In this document: in pieces, positions 1 to 6,845 of the stretch
How the letters are laid out: every line of letters starts with the position of its first letter
Position numbering within the stretch: the first letter of the stretch is position 1
Source: CAYLHF01 sp964383365
GTDB taxonomy: Bacteria > Bacteroidota > Rhodothermia > Rhodothermales > UBA10348
Assembly (NCBI GenBank): GCA_964383365.1
Contig: CAYLHF010000057.1
Span: 1 to 11,975 of the forward strand
Length of the DNA: 11,975 nucleotides
Direction of reading: 5' to 3'
Translations under genes and position numbers: made by a program
Notes under the pieces: model-generated
Told to the model about the DNA's origin: nothing
Seen by the model: the letters and a program-made list of their open reading frames with translations, nothing else
Database searches by the model: none

Positions 1-115
1 CTGTTGGCTCGCCGTGGAGCCCGACCGCTAGAAATAGTCGGGCGGGTGCGGCGTGTGCGCGCCCCGGCCCTGCCAACGTTCATGTCAGGTGCGGCTACTC
101 CGGGCGCCGGAGCGC
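1..115. other. Non-coding edge region with two small inverted repeats
   Basis: No credible gene is seen in this stretch, which lies just downstream of the M14 peptidase stop codon (116-118, minus strand). Two inverted repeats are visible. One is a 7-bp stem, 19-25 pairing with 37-43, with an 11-nt loop. The other is a 6-bp stem, 98-103 pairing with 107-112, with a 3-nt loop, starting 3 nt after the stop. The second could help end M14 transcription, but no T-tract follows either stem on either strand, so they are not good intrinsic terminators. The region is very GC-rich. Confidence 0.4.
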
Positions 116-2917
116 TCAGAATTCCGAGTCTAATCCGGCCTGACCGTCTTTGTCGTCCTCGTCTGTCGGCCGTTCCGGCCATCCGATTCTGAGGTCGTTG
201 AAACCCAGAATTGCATTAAAGACGAGGGCGTGATTGCCCTGCGTATTCCAACGCCGGAACGGCCGAATCGCAAACAACAAGACATGCCCCTCGCCCACCG
301 GAACGTCAAGGAGAGCGGGTGCGCCCGAGAGTTCCTTCTCGCCCGCAAGCATTCCGCTCATATTCAGATCTTTCTTCGCAAACGTGAGGATCGTCCGAGG
401 AACCTCGGCGCTCCACACCGCATCTTTCTGATCGTCCGACGTTCGATAATTCCCGACGGTCTTACTCACCGTAAAAACGGGAGACTGATTGAAGTATGCC
501 GGCAATTCCTTCTTGTATCCATACAGCAACGGACTGAGAGAGTCGGCCCGGGTCGTCCGGACGATTGAACCCCGCGCCTGAAGCGATTTTGTCCGCTTGA
601 TCGAAACCCGTCGTGTGATTGCCATATCAACAGGAAAGGCGGCCGTAGATCCCTCCGTGATGAAGACTCCCCCCTGTTCTACGAATCGTTTGAGAGCTGC
701 GACACCTTCATATCCCATCCCGGCGCGAACATCCTTCGTCTGGTCGATGTGACCTAACGCCGGATACATCTCCGATGCTTCCCACGGAACGGCGTCCCCC
801 AGACGTGTCTTGCCCGCAACGAGTTGTTGAGGGGAAGCAAATGCGCGCGGTAGAATAATCACATCGAAGCTACCCAGATCCGTCGTTGCAAGGTCCTGCT
901 CCGAGAGATAGGTATACGGAATGCCAATGCGATCGAACGCAAGTCTCCACCACCCCGCGTCCTGTGGCGTGGCAACCCACGTATGCACCAGTGCGACGCT
1001 TGCTACCTCGACCTCGTGCGTCCCAACATCGGGAGCCTTCTTCGTCCGCTGTGCAAGGAGCCCCAATGTGCCGATCGTCGACATCAACTCATCTGTCTCT
1101 TCCCGCGTTACGCTATCCAGATCAACAACGAATGACCCGGCAGAAAACGCTCGGTCTCCGACTTCGAACTCGCCCTCGGCGGCCTGAAAACCGATACCCG
1201 GAAACCTGAATCGCAATACGGTAAAGTTGTCGTCTGTGGTATTCCTGACGACGAGATAGCGCCCCGATTTTCCATCAATATGACCGGTGATGGGTACGGG
1301 ACTCACTAACAAATCCATCTTCGCATCCAGTATCGACGCATCTTCGACTCTCAGCGCCGTGACATTATGGGTCATCGGAAGCGTCCATCCGGTATCGTCG
1401 TACGGAGGTTTGGCGCCCTCCGGAAATGCCTGCTTATCGAGCAGAATCTGCGCCAGCGTGCGGTAGGGCTGATCGAGTCGGATAATCCAGGATCCTGCGC
1501 CAGCCGTTACCTCCTCATCTTCAGACATCCAACTCAACTCATCGGTAGCCTGGTGCACTTCGAGACCCTGCTGCATGAGCAGATTGACGAGGTTTCTCGC
1601 TCCGACCGGCCGGAGTTGTTCGTGGGGGATGACCCACGCGTACGGGGCTTCTGATCTACCTTTCTCGACGGATCGTTTAGATTTTAGATAGAAATTTTCC
1701 ACCACGGTCTCGGCGTTGTCTGCCGTATACGCCAGCGCCAACAACACACCTGTTTCCATATAATTGGTGTTGTTTCTGAGCGACCACATCGCTTTTTCGA
1801 GCGGCGGGTTGGAACGATACCACTCGCGCGATGTCTGCCGTTTCGAAAGCTTTCGCTCATACGTTCCGGGCACTGAATTCCCGAAGGTCTCATAGAATCG
1901 CCCGTTGCTGTTTCGCGTGTTGGCTATCCAGATGAGATAATTCGCAGCCCATCCGTTGTAGAATGCGTGGGTCCAGACACCCGGCATGTCCCGCCGTGTC
2001 ATCTCCGAGACTTCCGCATAGGCCAGATTGTGCCACTCATCGACCGTAATCGGATCGATGTATTCATTGTACGGCCCGAGACCCGTCGAGGTGTAGAGAT
2101 AAGACACGGACTCGTGCAGATCATGCATCACCTGTGGCTTCCAGTAAAGGAAAGAACCCAGGATATTGCGGGTGAGCGCCAGGGACAATCCGAAGCCGTC
2201 GCGATTGTTGTCGTGGGCTACATATTTTCCCCAGTACGGGAGACCGGGCCCGACGTCGCCGTGGTCTGCGGCATATCGGTAAGTATCAACAACCCGATCT
2301 CTCCCATCGGGTTCAGCGACCGGAGTGAACGCGAGTATTACATGATCGCGGATCTTCTCTATGAACGGGTTCTCTTCGACAGCTACCCGGTAGGCCAGTT
2401 CCATCACCATCTCGGGGCTTCCCGTTTCGGGCGAATGAAGACCCGCCGTCAGATAGTACATGGGGACCGTCTCCCTGATCAACGCGTCTGCCTCCTCGTC
2501 TGAAACGGTCCGTGGGTCGGCGAGTCGATTCAAACGCTCTCTGTTTGCTTCGATGGCGCTCATATTCTGCGCGCTCGACACGAGGACTTCGATCATCTCT
2601 CGTCCCTCCTCTGTCGTTCCGATCGATCGAACCTGGACACGATCCGACGCACCCGCGAGTGCACGAAAGTAGGCGTAGATGTCGCTACTGCGATGCAGTA
2701 CCGATGGATCCCCGATTATGGTACCGAAAAAGTCGAGCGGGGACGGGACGCTGGTCGAATACGGTAGATGGTCTACGAGATCACTCGAGAACCGTGACTC
2801 TGTGGTGTATTCAGTGATTTTGTCTCCATAGTCGGAATCCATCGTCTGCTGGGCGACGACCTGTGAAACAGGAAGAATAGAGAGACCCAGAAAGAGAGTA
2901 ACTGTACCGATGCGCAT
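116..2917 (-). CDS. Secreted M14-family zinc carboxypeptidase-like protein with a large C-terminal extension
   Basis: A 933-residue exported metallopeptidase homologue, expected to remove C-terminal residues from peptides in the periplasm or outside the cell. I chose the ATG at 2917 because it begins a clean signal peptide (MRIGTVTLF..., predicted cut A22|Q23) and has AGGA 6 nt upstream. An in-frame ATG at 2950 would put 11 polar residues before it, with its GGAG almost touching the start. The peptidase domain spans about residues 65-430. HxxE is at H161-S-P-E164 and EPDG at 202-205. A DLHE segment (H265, H268) probably supplies the third zinc ligand, and E343 in RFYET is the likely general base. 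Residues about 640-905 form a second alpha/beta region resembling a class I glutamine-amidotransferase-like fold (SFDVIILP, RFVEQGGVFIT), as in many large Bacteroidota M14 proteins. The tail is acidic. It is divergent from the M24 aminopeptidase. The family is secure; substrate and activity are inferred. Confidence 0.9.
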   Translation of the reverse strand: MRIGTVTLFLGLSILPVSQVVAQQTMDSDYGDKITEYTTESRFSSDLVDHLPYSTSVPSPLDFFGTIIGDPSVLHRSSDIYAYFRALAGASDRVQVRSIGTTEEGREMIEVLVSSAQNMSAIEANRERLNRLADPRTVSDEEADALIRETVPMYYLTAGLHSPETGSPEMVMELAYRVAVEENPFIEKIRDHVILAFTPVAEPDGRDRVVDTYRYAADHGDVGPGLPYWGKYVAHDNNRDGFGLSLALTRNILGSFLYWKPQVMHDLHESVSYLYTSTGLGPYNEYIDPITVDEWHNLAYAEVSEMTRRDMPGVWTHAFYNGWAANYLIWIANTRNSNGRFYETFGNSVPGTYERKLSKRQTSREWYRSNPPLEKAMWSLRNNTNYMETGVLLALAYTADNAETVVENFYLKSKRSVEKGRSEAPYAWVIPHEQLRPVGARNLVNLLMQQGLEVHQATDELSWMSEDEEVTAGAGSWIIRLDQPYRTLAQILLDKQAFPEGAKPPYDDTGWTLPMTHNVTALRVEDASILDAKMDLLVSPVPITGHIDGKSGRYLVVRNTTDDNFTVLRFRFPGIGFQAAEGEFEVGDRAFSAGSFVVDLDSVTREETDELMSTIGTLGLLAQRTKKAPDVGTHEVEVASVALVHTWVATPQDAGWWRLAFDRIGIPYTYLSEQDLATTDLGSFDVIILPRAFASPQQLVAGKTRLGDAVPWEASEMYPALGHIDQTKDVRAGMGYEGVAALKRFVEQGGVFITEGSTAAFPVDMAITRRVSIKRTKSLQARGSIVRTTRADSLSPLLYGYKKELPAYFNQSPVFTVSKTVGNYRTSDDQKDAVWSAEVPRTILTFAKKDLNMSGMLAGEKELSGAPALLDVPVGEGHVLLFAIRPFRRWNTQGNHALVFNAILGFNDLRIGWPERPTDEDDKDGQAGLDSEF

Positions 2918-2991
2918 ATCGAATCCTGTAGGATCTTGGGGAAGTGTCATTCTCCAATATCCGCCATAGATGTCATCGGATCACCAGAAAC

Positions 2992-3019
2992 CCAAAATAA
3001 AAAACAGGTGTGATTGCAA
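2992..3019 (-). promoter_or_regulatory. Candidate Bacteroidota-type promoter for the M14 gene
   Basis: Read on the minus strand, TTG (3019-3017) is followed after 17 nt by TATTTTGG (2999-2992), within an AT-rich patch that includes a run of six T. This is close to the Bacteroidota consensus of -33 TTG and -7 TAnnTTTG: five of the six fixed -7 bases match, but the spacer is 2 nt or more short. Initiation near 2985 would give a leader of about 35-70 nt. The TTG is part of an 8-bp palindrome, ATTGCAAT (3013-3020), in the middle of the divergent gap. This is inference from pattern only. Confidence 0.3.
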
Positions 3020-3069
3020 TTCTCGTCATCTGTCCGTAATTCCCGACTACCCGATCGAGCATGACTGAC

Positions 3070-3101
3070 CCGGTGGACCAGTGAACCGAGTCGTCCACCG
3101 G
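3070..3101 (+). promoter_or_regulatory. Strong hairpin in the leader of the M24 gene (attenuator- or terminator-like)
   Basis: CCGGTGGAC (3070-3078) and GTCCACCGG (3093-3101) are perfect 9-bp inverted repeats around a 14-nt loop. On the plus strand they are followed at once by TGTTTCTTT (3102-3110), which resembles an intrinsic terminator with an interrupted U-tract. No plus-strand gene lies upstream for it to terminate, since the neighbour reads the other way. It would therefore act in the 5' leader of the M24 gene, as an attenuator, an mRNA-stabilising stem or a protein-binding site. It could also block readthrough from spurious plus-strand transcription antisense to the M14 gene. Confidence 0.45.
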
Positions 3102-3147
3102 TGTTTCTTTGATGGTCTGTCAACGGACTATAATTCCGGTACTACGT

Positions 3148-4599
3148 ATGCATCGCTCCCGAGTCCTCTCTCTCCTCGCACTCTTCCTGTTCACTTCTCC
3201 GTGCATCGCCCAGGAAGTGGCCCCTCTGTTCACAACTGATTTTCCACCCCAGGAATTTGCTGCCCGACGAAATAAGGTGTTCGATCAGATCGGCCCCGAC
3301 GCTGTGGTCCTGCTACAGGGGGAGCCGACCCAGCGCGGATATACGCGATTCCGTCAGTCCAATGAATTCTATTATCTGACCGGAATCGAGGTACCACACG
3401 CATATCTCCTGATGGACGGACGGAGCCGACGATCTACCCTTTTTCTTCCCCATGTGGATGCTCCCAGGGACGCCCGGGAGGGTAAGTTGCTTTCGGCGGA
3501 AGACACCGAACTCGTGCCCCGACTGACGGGAATCGAGCGGGTGGCAGGACCCGAGGCTATTTCAGGGCAACTCGGAGGTCTTATGCGCAGAAATGCTGAA
3601 ATGACCCTCTATACGCAGTTCATTCCGTCTGAGGCAGTTGCCGAGAGCCGTGACCTGGCGATTCGACGCGCAACTGACCGGGCTGGGGATCCGTGGGACG
3701 GTCGGCTCTCGAGGGAGGCCCATTTTGTATCATTGATAAAGAGTCGGTTTCCGGGTTTTGATGTCCGGAATATCAGTCCGATCCTCGACCAGTTGAGGCT
3801 CGTCAAGAGCGAGAACGAACTGACGCTCATCCGGAGGGCTACCCGGTTATCCGGGCTCGGACTCATGGAATCCATGCGCTCGCTCGAACCCGGTCAGAAG
3901 GAGTCGGAACTTGATGCCGTCGCCAAGTTTCTGTACTGGCGTAATGGGGCACAGGGAGACGCCTACTATTCTCTGGTGGCAGACGGCAAGAACGCGTACA
4001 GCCCCCATTACCACGCCGGGGCGTCGACGGTTGTTGATGGCGACCTCTTACTCATGGACTACGCCCCCGACTATTCCTACTACATGTCGGACCTGACCCG
4101 GATGATGCCTGTCAACGGAACATTCAGCAAGGGCCAGAGCGAACTCTATGGGTTCTATGTTAGATGTTACCGTGCCATGCTCGATCACATCAGAGTCGGA
4201 GTGACGGCCCAGCAGATCAAACAGGAAGCGCTCGTGGTTATGGACGAAACGTTCTCGAACTGGACATTTTCGAAAGACATCTATCGAAAAGCAGCCAAAG
4301 ATTTCGTCGAATCCTATCGGCGTGGAGCCCAGAGCGCAACGACACGAATGGGACACTGGGTCGGAATGGCGACGCACGACGTTGGAAACTGGACGGGTCC
4401 ACTGAAGGAAGGTATGGTCTTCACGATAGAACCCGCACTCCGGGTCCCGGAGGAGACAATCTATATCAGAAACGAAGATCTGATCATTATCACAGCCGAT
4501 GGAGCCGAAATCGTATCAGACTTTGTTCCGCTCGAAATAGCTGACATCGAGAAACTGATGCGCGAAGAAGGGATACTCCAGAAATATCCAAAGGACTAA
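3148..4599 (+). CDS. Secreted Xaa-Pro aminopeptidase-like M24 metallopeptidase
   Basis: An aminopeptidase P family enzyme predicted to cleave the N-terminal residue before proline in peptides, outside the cytoplasm. From ATG 3148 it is 483 residues, with a signal peptide MHRSRVLSLLALFLF... cut at A21|Q22. In-frame TTG 3109 and ATG 3112 would add 12-13 residues and start against the leader hairpin, so I prefer 3148; neither start has a clear ribosome-binding site. The N-terminal AMP_N-like domain spans about residues 27-175 (FRQSNEFYYLTG). The pita-bread catalytic domain follows at about 220-465. All five expected metal ligands are visible: D304 (MDYAP), D315 (SDLTR), H403 (GHWVG), E428 (TIEPAL) and E443 (IRNED). 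The substrate-site histidines are H287 and H410. Its last bases overlap the stop of the convergent small gene. The family is secure; that it is active on Xaa-Pro bonds is inferred. Confidence 0.93.
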   Translation: MHRSRVLSLLALFLFTSPCIAQEVAPLFTTDFPPQEFAARRNKVFDQIGPDAVVLLQGEPTQRGYTRFRQSNEFYYLTGIEVPHAYLLMDGRSRRSTLFLPHVDAPRDAREGKLLSAEDTELVPRLTGIERVAGPEAISGQLGGLMRRNAEMTLYTQFIPSEAVAESRDLAIRRATDRAGDPWDGRLSREAHFVSLIKSRFPGFDVRNISPILDQLRLVKSENELTLIRRATRLSGLGLMESMRSLEPGQKESELDAVAKFLYWRNGAQGDAYYSLVADGKNAYSPHYHAGASTVVDGDLLLMDYAPDYSYYMSDLTRMMPVNGTFSKGQSELYGFYVRCYRAMLDHIRVGVTAQQIKQEALVVMDETFSNWTFSKDIYRKAAKDFVESYRRGAQSATTRMGHWVGMATHDVGNWTGPLKEGMVFTIEPALRVPEETIYIRNEDLIIITADGAEIVSDFVPLEIADIEKLMREEGILQKYPKD

Positions 4600-5024
4600 A
4601 AGAGCCCGGAGTCGGTGTCTCCGTCAACTGCTTCCGTATCCTCATCGCCCGCTGCTGGCTCGGCGCGTTTCATTTCGAACGTACCGAAATTCTCTCCGAA
4701 ATCGTACGATCCTGTGACGGATCCGTCATCGTGCAGCTTACCGTCCATCGTTAGTGCAGCACCCGGCTGTACATCAAAAACGAGAGTAAAGGAACTGCCG
4801 TCAACGTCCGCGGACAGCATGGGCCGATTGATGACACCGTTGTTCGGAGCGTCGACCGATCCTGCATATGCATCATTTTCGAATACGATATCGATCGTAA
4901 AATTAATCTGGCCGTCGGCGACACCGATCCAGTGACCGAGAAGAAGATCACTTTTTTGTGCAGAAGCACTTCCGGCGATTGCGAGGGTCAGTACGGCGAG
5001 TAGGATATATGATCTTCTCGTCAT
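4596..5024 (-). CDS. Small exported beta-rich protein with an acidic tail
   Basis: A 142-residue protein of unknown function. The chosen ATG at 5024 starts a standard signal peptide (MTRRSYILLAVLTLA..., cut A22|Q23). The longer alternatives, GTG 5075 and ATG 5054, only add polar residues before it. The mature part, about residues 28-121, alternates G-x-W-x-G (30-34), several short hydrophobic strands with glycine turns, an A-P-N-N-G loop, and a closing GTFEMKR strand. From memory this resembles the small beta domain found in front of many secreted Bacteroidota alpha/beta hydrolases, where the pattern runs GxWxG ... GxxDxPxQG ... GxxxGxxxxxG. Here it stands alone. The final 20 residues are rich in Asp and Glu and probably disordered. 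It is convergent with the M24 gene and divergent from the GH18-like gene. No catalytic residues are evident; a binding or structural role is possible. Confidence 0.8.
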   Translation of the reverse strand: MTRRSYILLAVLTLAIAGSASAQKSDLLLGHWIGVADGQINFTIDIVFENDAYAGSVDAPNNGVINRPMLSADVDGSSFTLVFDVQPGAALTMDGKLHDDGSVTGSYDFGENFGTFEMKRAEPAAGDEDTEAVDGDTDSGLF

Positions 5025-5061
5025 TGGTTCGATGGTCTTGATTTGATGAGTCATTGACTTA

Positions 5062-5094
5062 TTGAGAGATAACACGGATACAACGTATTATTTG
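5062..5094 (+). promoter_or_regulatory. Candidate promoter for the GH18-like gene
   Basis: ATTG (TTG at 5062-5064) is followed 21 nt later by TATTATTTG (5086-5094). This is close to the Bacteroidota -33 TTG / -7 TAnnTTTG pattern but has one extra base inside the -7 element. A transcript starting near 5101 would have a leader of about 32 nt before ATG 5133. The element lies in the short divergent gap between the small exported protein and the hydrolase, which is clearly AT-rich compared with its surroundings. Pattern match only. Confidence 0.3.
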
Positions 5095-5132
5095 TTACGC
5101 CAGACATCCAGATTCCACAAGATTCCGAAGCC

Positions 5133-6188
5133 ATGTTGTTGAGAGTCCTACTGCTACTCACGTGCTCACTCCTCTGTCTCAGGAACGGCTCCGCTCAGAG
5201 GCTCGAATCCATTTGGTATACAGGTGGTGATGCGTCGAACGTATTGGACGATTTTAGAGCCCACGCCAGTCAGATTTCGATTCTCTCCCCCCAGGCCTAC
5301 CGGGCAACACCCGAGGGAGACGTGTTGGGCTCCGTCGATCCGGACGTCCTTGCTCAGGCGAAAAAGGCCGGGGTGCGACTGATGCCGCTCATTCACAACC
5401 GCGGATTCAACCAGGAAAACATCCACCGGCTTCTCTCCGATTCCACGGCTCGCGCCCGTTCGATTGAATCCATGGTCCGATTGGGACAGGAAAATGAATA
5501 CTGGGGCTGGCAATTCGACTACGAGAATATTCACGTCTCCGACCGGGATGCCCTTACCGTCTATTTTCGGGAGACTGCTACAGCGCTGCATAAGGCCGGC
5601 ATGATACTCTCTATTGCCGTCGTGCCGACCAATGGATCGGACGGTGAATCGAGTTTTGCGAAGTACATGCAGGACAACTGGCGCAACAGTTTCGATATGA
5701 AGGCCCTCGCCGACGCCGGCGATTTTATCTCCCTCATGACATACGCCCAGCATGGAGGTCCCACGGCGCCCGGCCCCATCGGAGGCCTACCCTGGATGAG
5801 GGAAATGATCGACTACGCCCTCGATCAGGGCGTACCGCCAGAAAAGATTTCGTTGGGGATTCCGTCGTATTCCGGTTATTGGCGTCCGGTCTTCACCGAC
5901 GACGCCGTCGCGCGTGTCGGGGGAAGAGAAGTATCCTATCAGTTTACGCAGGAACGCCTCGCCGAGTCCGGAGCAAAGCTTCGGTGGCTACCCGACCAGG
6001 GCGTTTCGTACGCATTCTGGCAAAATGAGGGCGTATTCGAATGGCTGTTTCTCGAGGACAGCAGATCATTGAAATCGAAAATGGACCTGTACTACTCCTA
6101 TCCAGGGTTCCGCGGCATTTCGGTCTGGGTGCTGGGCGCCGAAGACCCGGGCGTCTGGGAGGTACTCGCCGCGCCTGAACCAAGGTAG
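5133..6188 (+). CDS. Secreted GH18-fold glycoside hydrolase (SleL/YaaH-like, altered active-site motif)
   Basis: A 351-residue exported TIM-barrel protein of the glycoside hydrolase 18 superfamily, nearest in pattern to the chitinase-like proteins related to SleL/YaaH that act on N-acetylglucosamine polymers. The signal peptide MLLRVLLLLTCSL... is cut at A21|Q22. Landmark barrel strands are present: GVRLMPLIHN (80-89), the catalytic strand YWGWQFDYENI (123-133), LSIAVVP (159-165), FISLMTY (198-204), ISLGIPSYSGYW (239-250) and GISVWVLGAEDPGVW (328-342). In the usual DxxDxDxE motif the last Asp (D129) and the catalytic Glu (E131) are kept, but the first two acidic positions are W124 and Q127. 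Activity is therefore plausible but may be altered. Substrate candidates are peptidoglycan, chitin-type glycans or N-glycans. It is divergent from the small exported protein and converges on hicB. Fold call firm, substrate unknown. Confidence 0.85.
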   Translation: MLLRVLLLLTCSLLCLRNGSAQRLESIWYTGGDASNVLDDFRAHASQISILSPQAYRATPEGDVLGSVDPDVLAQAKKAGVRLMPLIHNRGFNQENIHRLLSDSTARARSIESMVRLGQENEYWGWQFDYENIHVSDRDALTVYFRETATALHKAGMILSIAVVPTNGSDGESSFAKYMQDNWRNSFDMKALADAGDFISLMTYAQHGGPTAPGPIGGLPWMREMIDYALDQGVPPEKISLGIPSYSGYWRPVFTDDAVARVGGREVSYQFTQERLAESGAKLRWLPDQGVSYAFWQNEGVFEWLFLEDSRSLKSKMDLYYSYPGFRGISVWVLGAEDPGVWEVLAAPEPR

Positions 6189-6219
6189 CCCCGTGTCGCA
6201 ACAGCCCAGCGGGCCACGT

Positions 6220-6552
6220 TCACATCTTTACTCTTATCGACTTCTCCAGCCTACTGACAATCCACTGATTAAGGCTTAAACCCGCGGCTCTCGCTCTGAT
6301 ATGCGCTTGCCTGTGAAGATCTGCAGGCAACCTCAGGACCATTCGACCTGAAAATGAACGATCGGGCTCTTCACCGCGCTGCTGGCAGAAGTCCAGATAA
6401 TCGTCTATAGATTCTCTAAACGCTTTTACAATTTCGTCGGCCGCTGAGCCTTGAAAGGTAATCACATCCTTTAAACCGAGGACCTCTCCATGAAACAGAC
6501 TGGCCTCTTCATCAAATGTTATGGATCCAGTATATCCTTTGTACTGAAGCAT
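6220..6552 (-). CDS. hicB: HicB-family antitoxin
   Basis: A 110-residue antitoxin partner of the adjacent HicA-like toxin, expected to bind the toxin and repress its own promoter. The N-terminal half, about residues 1-60, is a HicB-type partial RNase H fold (YKGYTGSITFDEE..., then the helix DEIVKAFRESIDDYLDFC). The C-terminal part, about 66-108, is a ribbon-helix-helix DNA-binding segment (GRMVLRLPADLHRQAHIRA, SLNQWIVSRL), the arrangement known for the COG4226 branch. The ATG at 6552 starts 12 nt after the hicA stop and has no evident ribosome-binding site, so translation is probably coupled to hicA. It ends 31 nt from the convergent GH18-like gene. Base composition is more AT-rich than the neighbours, consistent with an acquired module. 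Confidence 0.92.
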   Translation of the reverse strand: MLQYKGYTGSITFDEEASLFHGEVLGLKDVITFQGSAADEIVKAFRESIDDYLDFCQQRGEEPDRSFSGRMVLRLPADLHRQAHIRARAAGLSLNQWIVSRLEKSIRVKM

Positions 6553-6564
6553 AGGAAATGCACC

Positions 6565-6825
6565 CTAATGTCTAGCACCTGCCTTAATCAGAAACTTTCT
6601 CATCGATCGGAGTGCTCCTTTGTCGGTTTCTTTTTGTGGATGTGGCCTATGAAAAACAGCCTTGATCCCGTTAAAATAGACACGTACTCGAGACCCTCTA
6701 CCTTCTGATATTTCAGCTCCTAAAGCCAATAGTAAGGATTCGATAGCCTTCCAGTCAACATCGGATCGGACTGGTTCATCGAAGATTTTCCTCAGTGTCT
6801 TCTGGTGCCTATTACCCAGATTCAT
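6565..6825 (-). CDS. hicA: HicA-family mRNA-interferase toxin, variant lacking the usual GSH histidine
   Basis: An 86-residue toxin of the HicA (double-stranded-RNA-binding-like fold) family, predicted to cleave mRNA and to be neutralised by the HicB encoded next to it. The segment WKAIESLLLALGAEI (25-39) leads into RGSRVRVYFNGIKAVF, then a characteristic HRPHP-x-KETDKG segment (59-70), then the C-terminal helix RSMRKFLIKAG. Canonical HicA proteins carry G-S-H with a catalytic His. Here the position after GS is R46, and the available histidines are H59 and H62. This looks like a recognised sub-branch rather than a dead copy, because the rest is intact. The ATG at 6825 fits the usual family length. 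Toxin-first order with a 12-nt gap is typical. Confidence 0.9.
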   Translation of the reverse strand: MNLGNRHQKTLRKIFDEPVRSDVDWKAIESLLLALGAEISEGRGSRVRVYFNGIKAVFHRPHPQKETDKGALRSMRKFLIKAGARH

Positions 6826-6845
6826 AGTGTCATATTATGATACTA
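6825..6845. promoter_or_regulatory. Palindromic candidate operator of hicAB
   Basis: TAGTGTCATATTATGATACTA is an almost perfect 21-bp palindrome: 9 of 10 base pairs match around one central base, and the only mismatch is 6829 against 6841. It abuts the hicA start codon and covers the likely -10 region. HicB proteins with a ribbon-helix-helix end are known to repress their own operon, so this is a natural HicB operator. To stay within the reporting limit, note it is 21 positions long with half-sites TCATA and TATGA at its core. Confidence 0.55.

Noticed and set aside
1967..2503. 178-residue plus-strand open frame opposite the M14 gene
   Set aside because: It lies wholly antisense to conserved peptidase sequence (around the HxxE and DLHE regions), has no family features, and has no promoter or ribosome-binding site. 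It is a shadow of the M14 gene.
3129..3134. TATAAT close to the M24 start as a -10 box
   Set aside because: The best upstream TTGATG is only 14 nt away and the resulting leader would be about 7 nt. The lineage also probably uses a different promoter consensus.
4607..4623. CGGAG/CTCCG stem just after the M24 stop codon as a terminator
   Set aside because: Only 5 bp with a 7-nt loop, no T-tract after it, and it lies inside the coding part of the opposing small gene.
6189..6230. Possible bidirectional terminator between the GH18-like gene and hicB
   Set aside because: Only 4-bp stems (6204-6207/6211-6214, and an outer 6192-6195/6215-6218 with an 8-nt bulge on one side) are found, and the following stretch is only loosely T-rich. 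Too weak to call.
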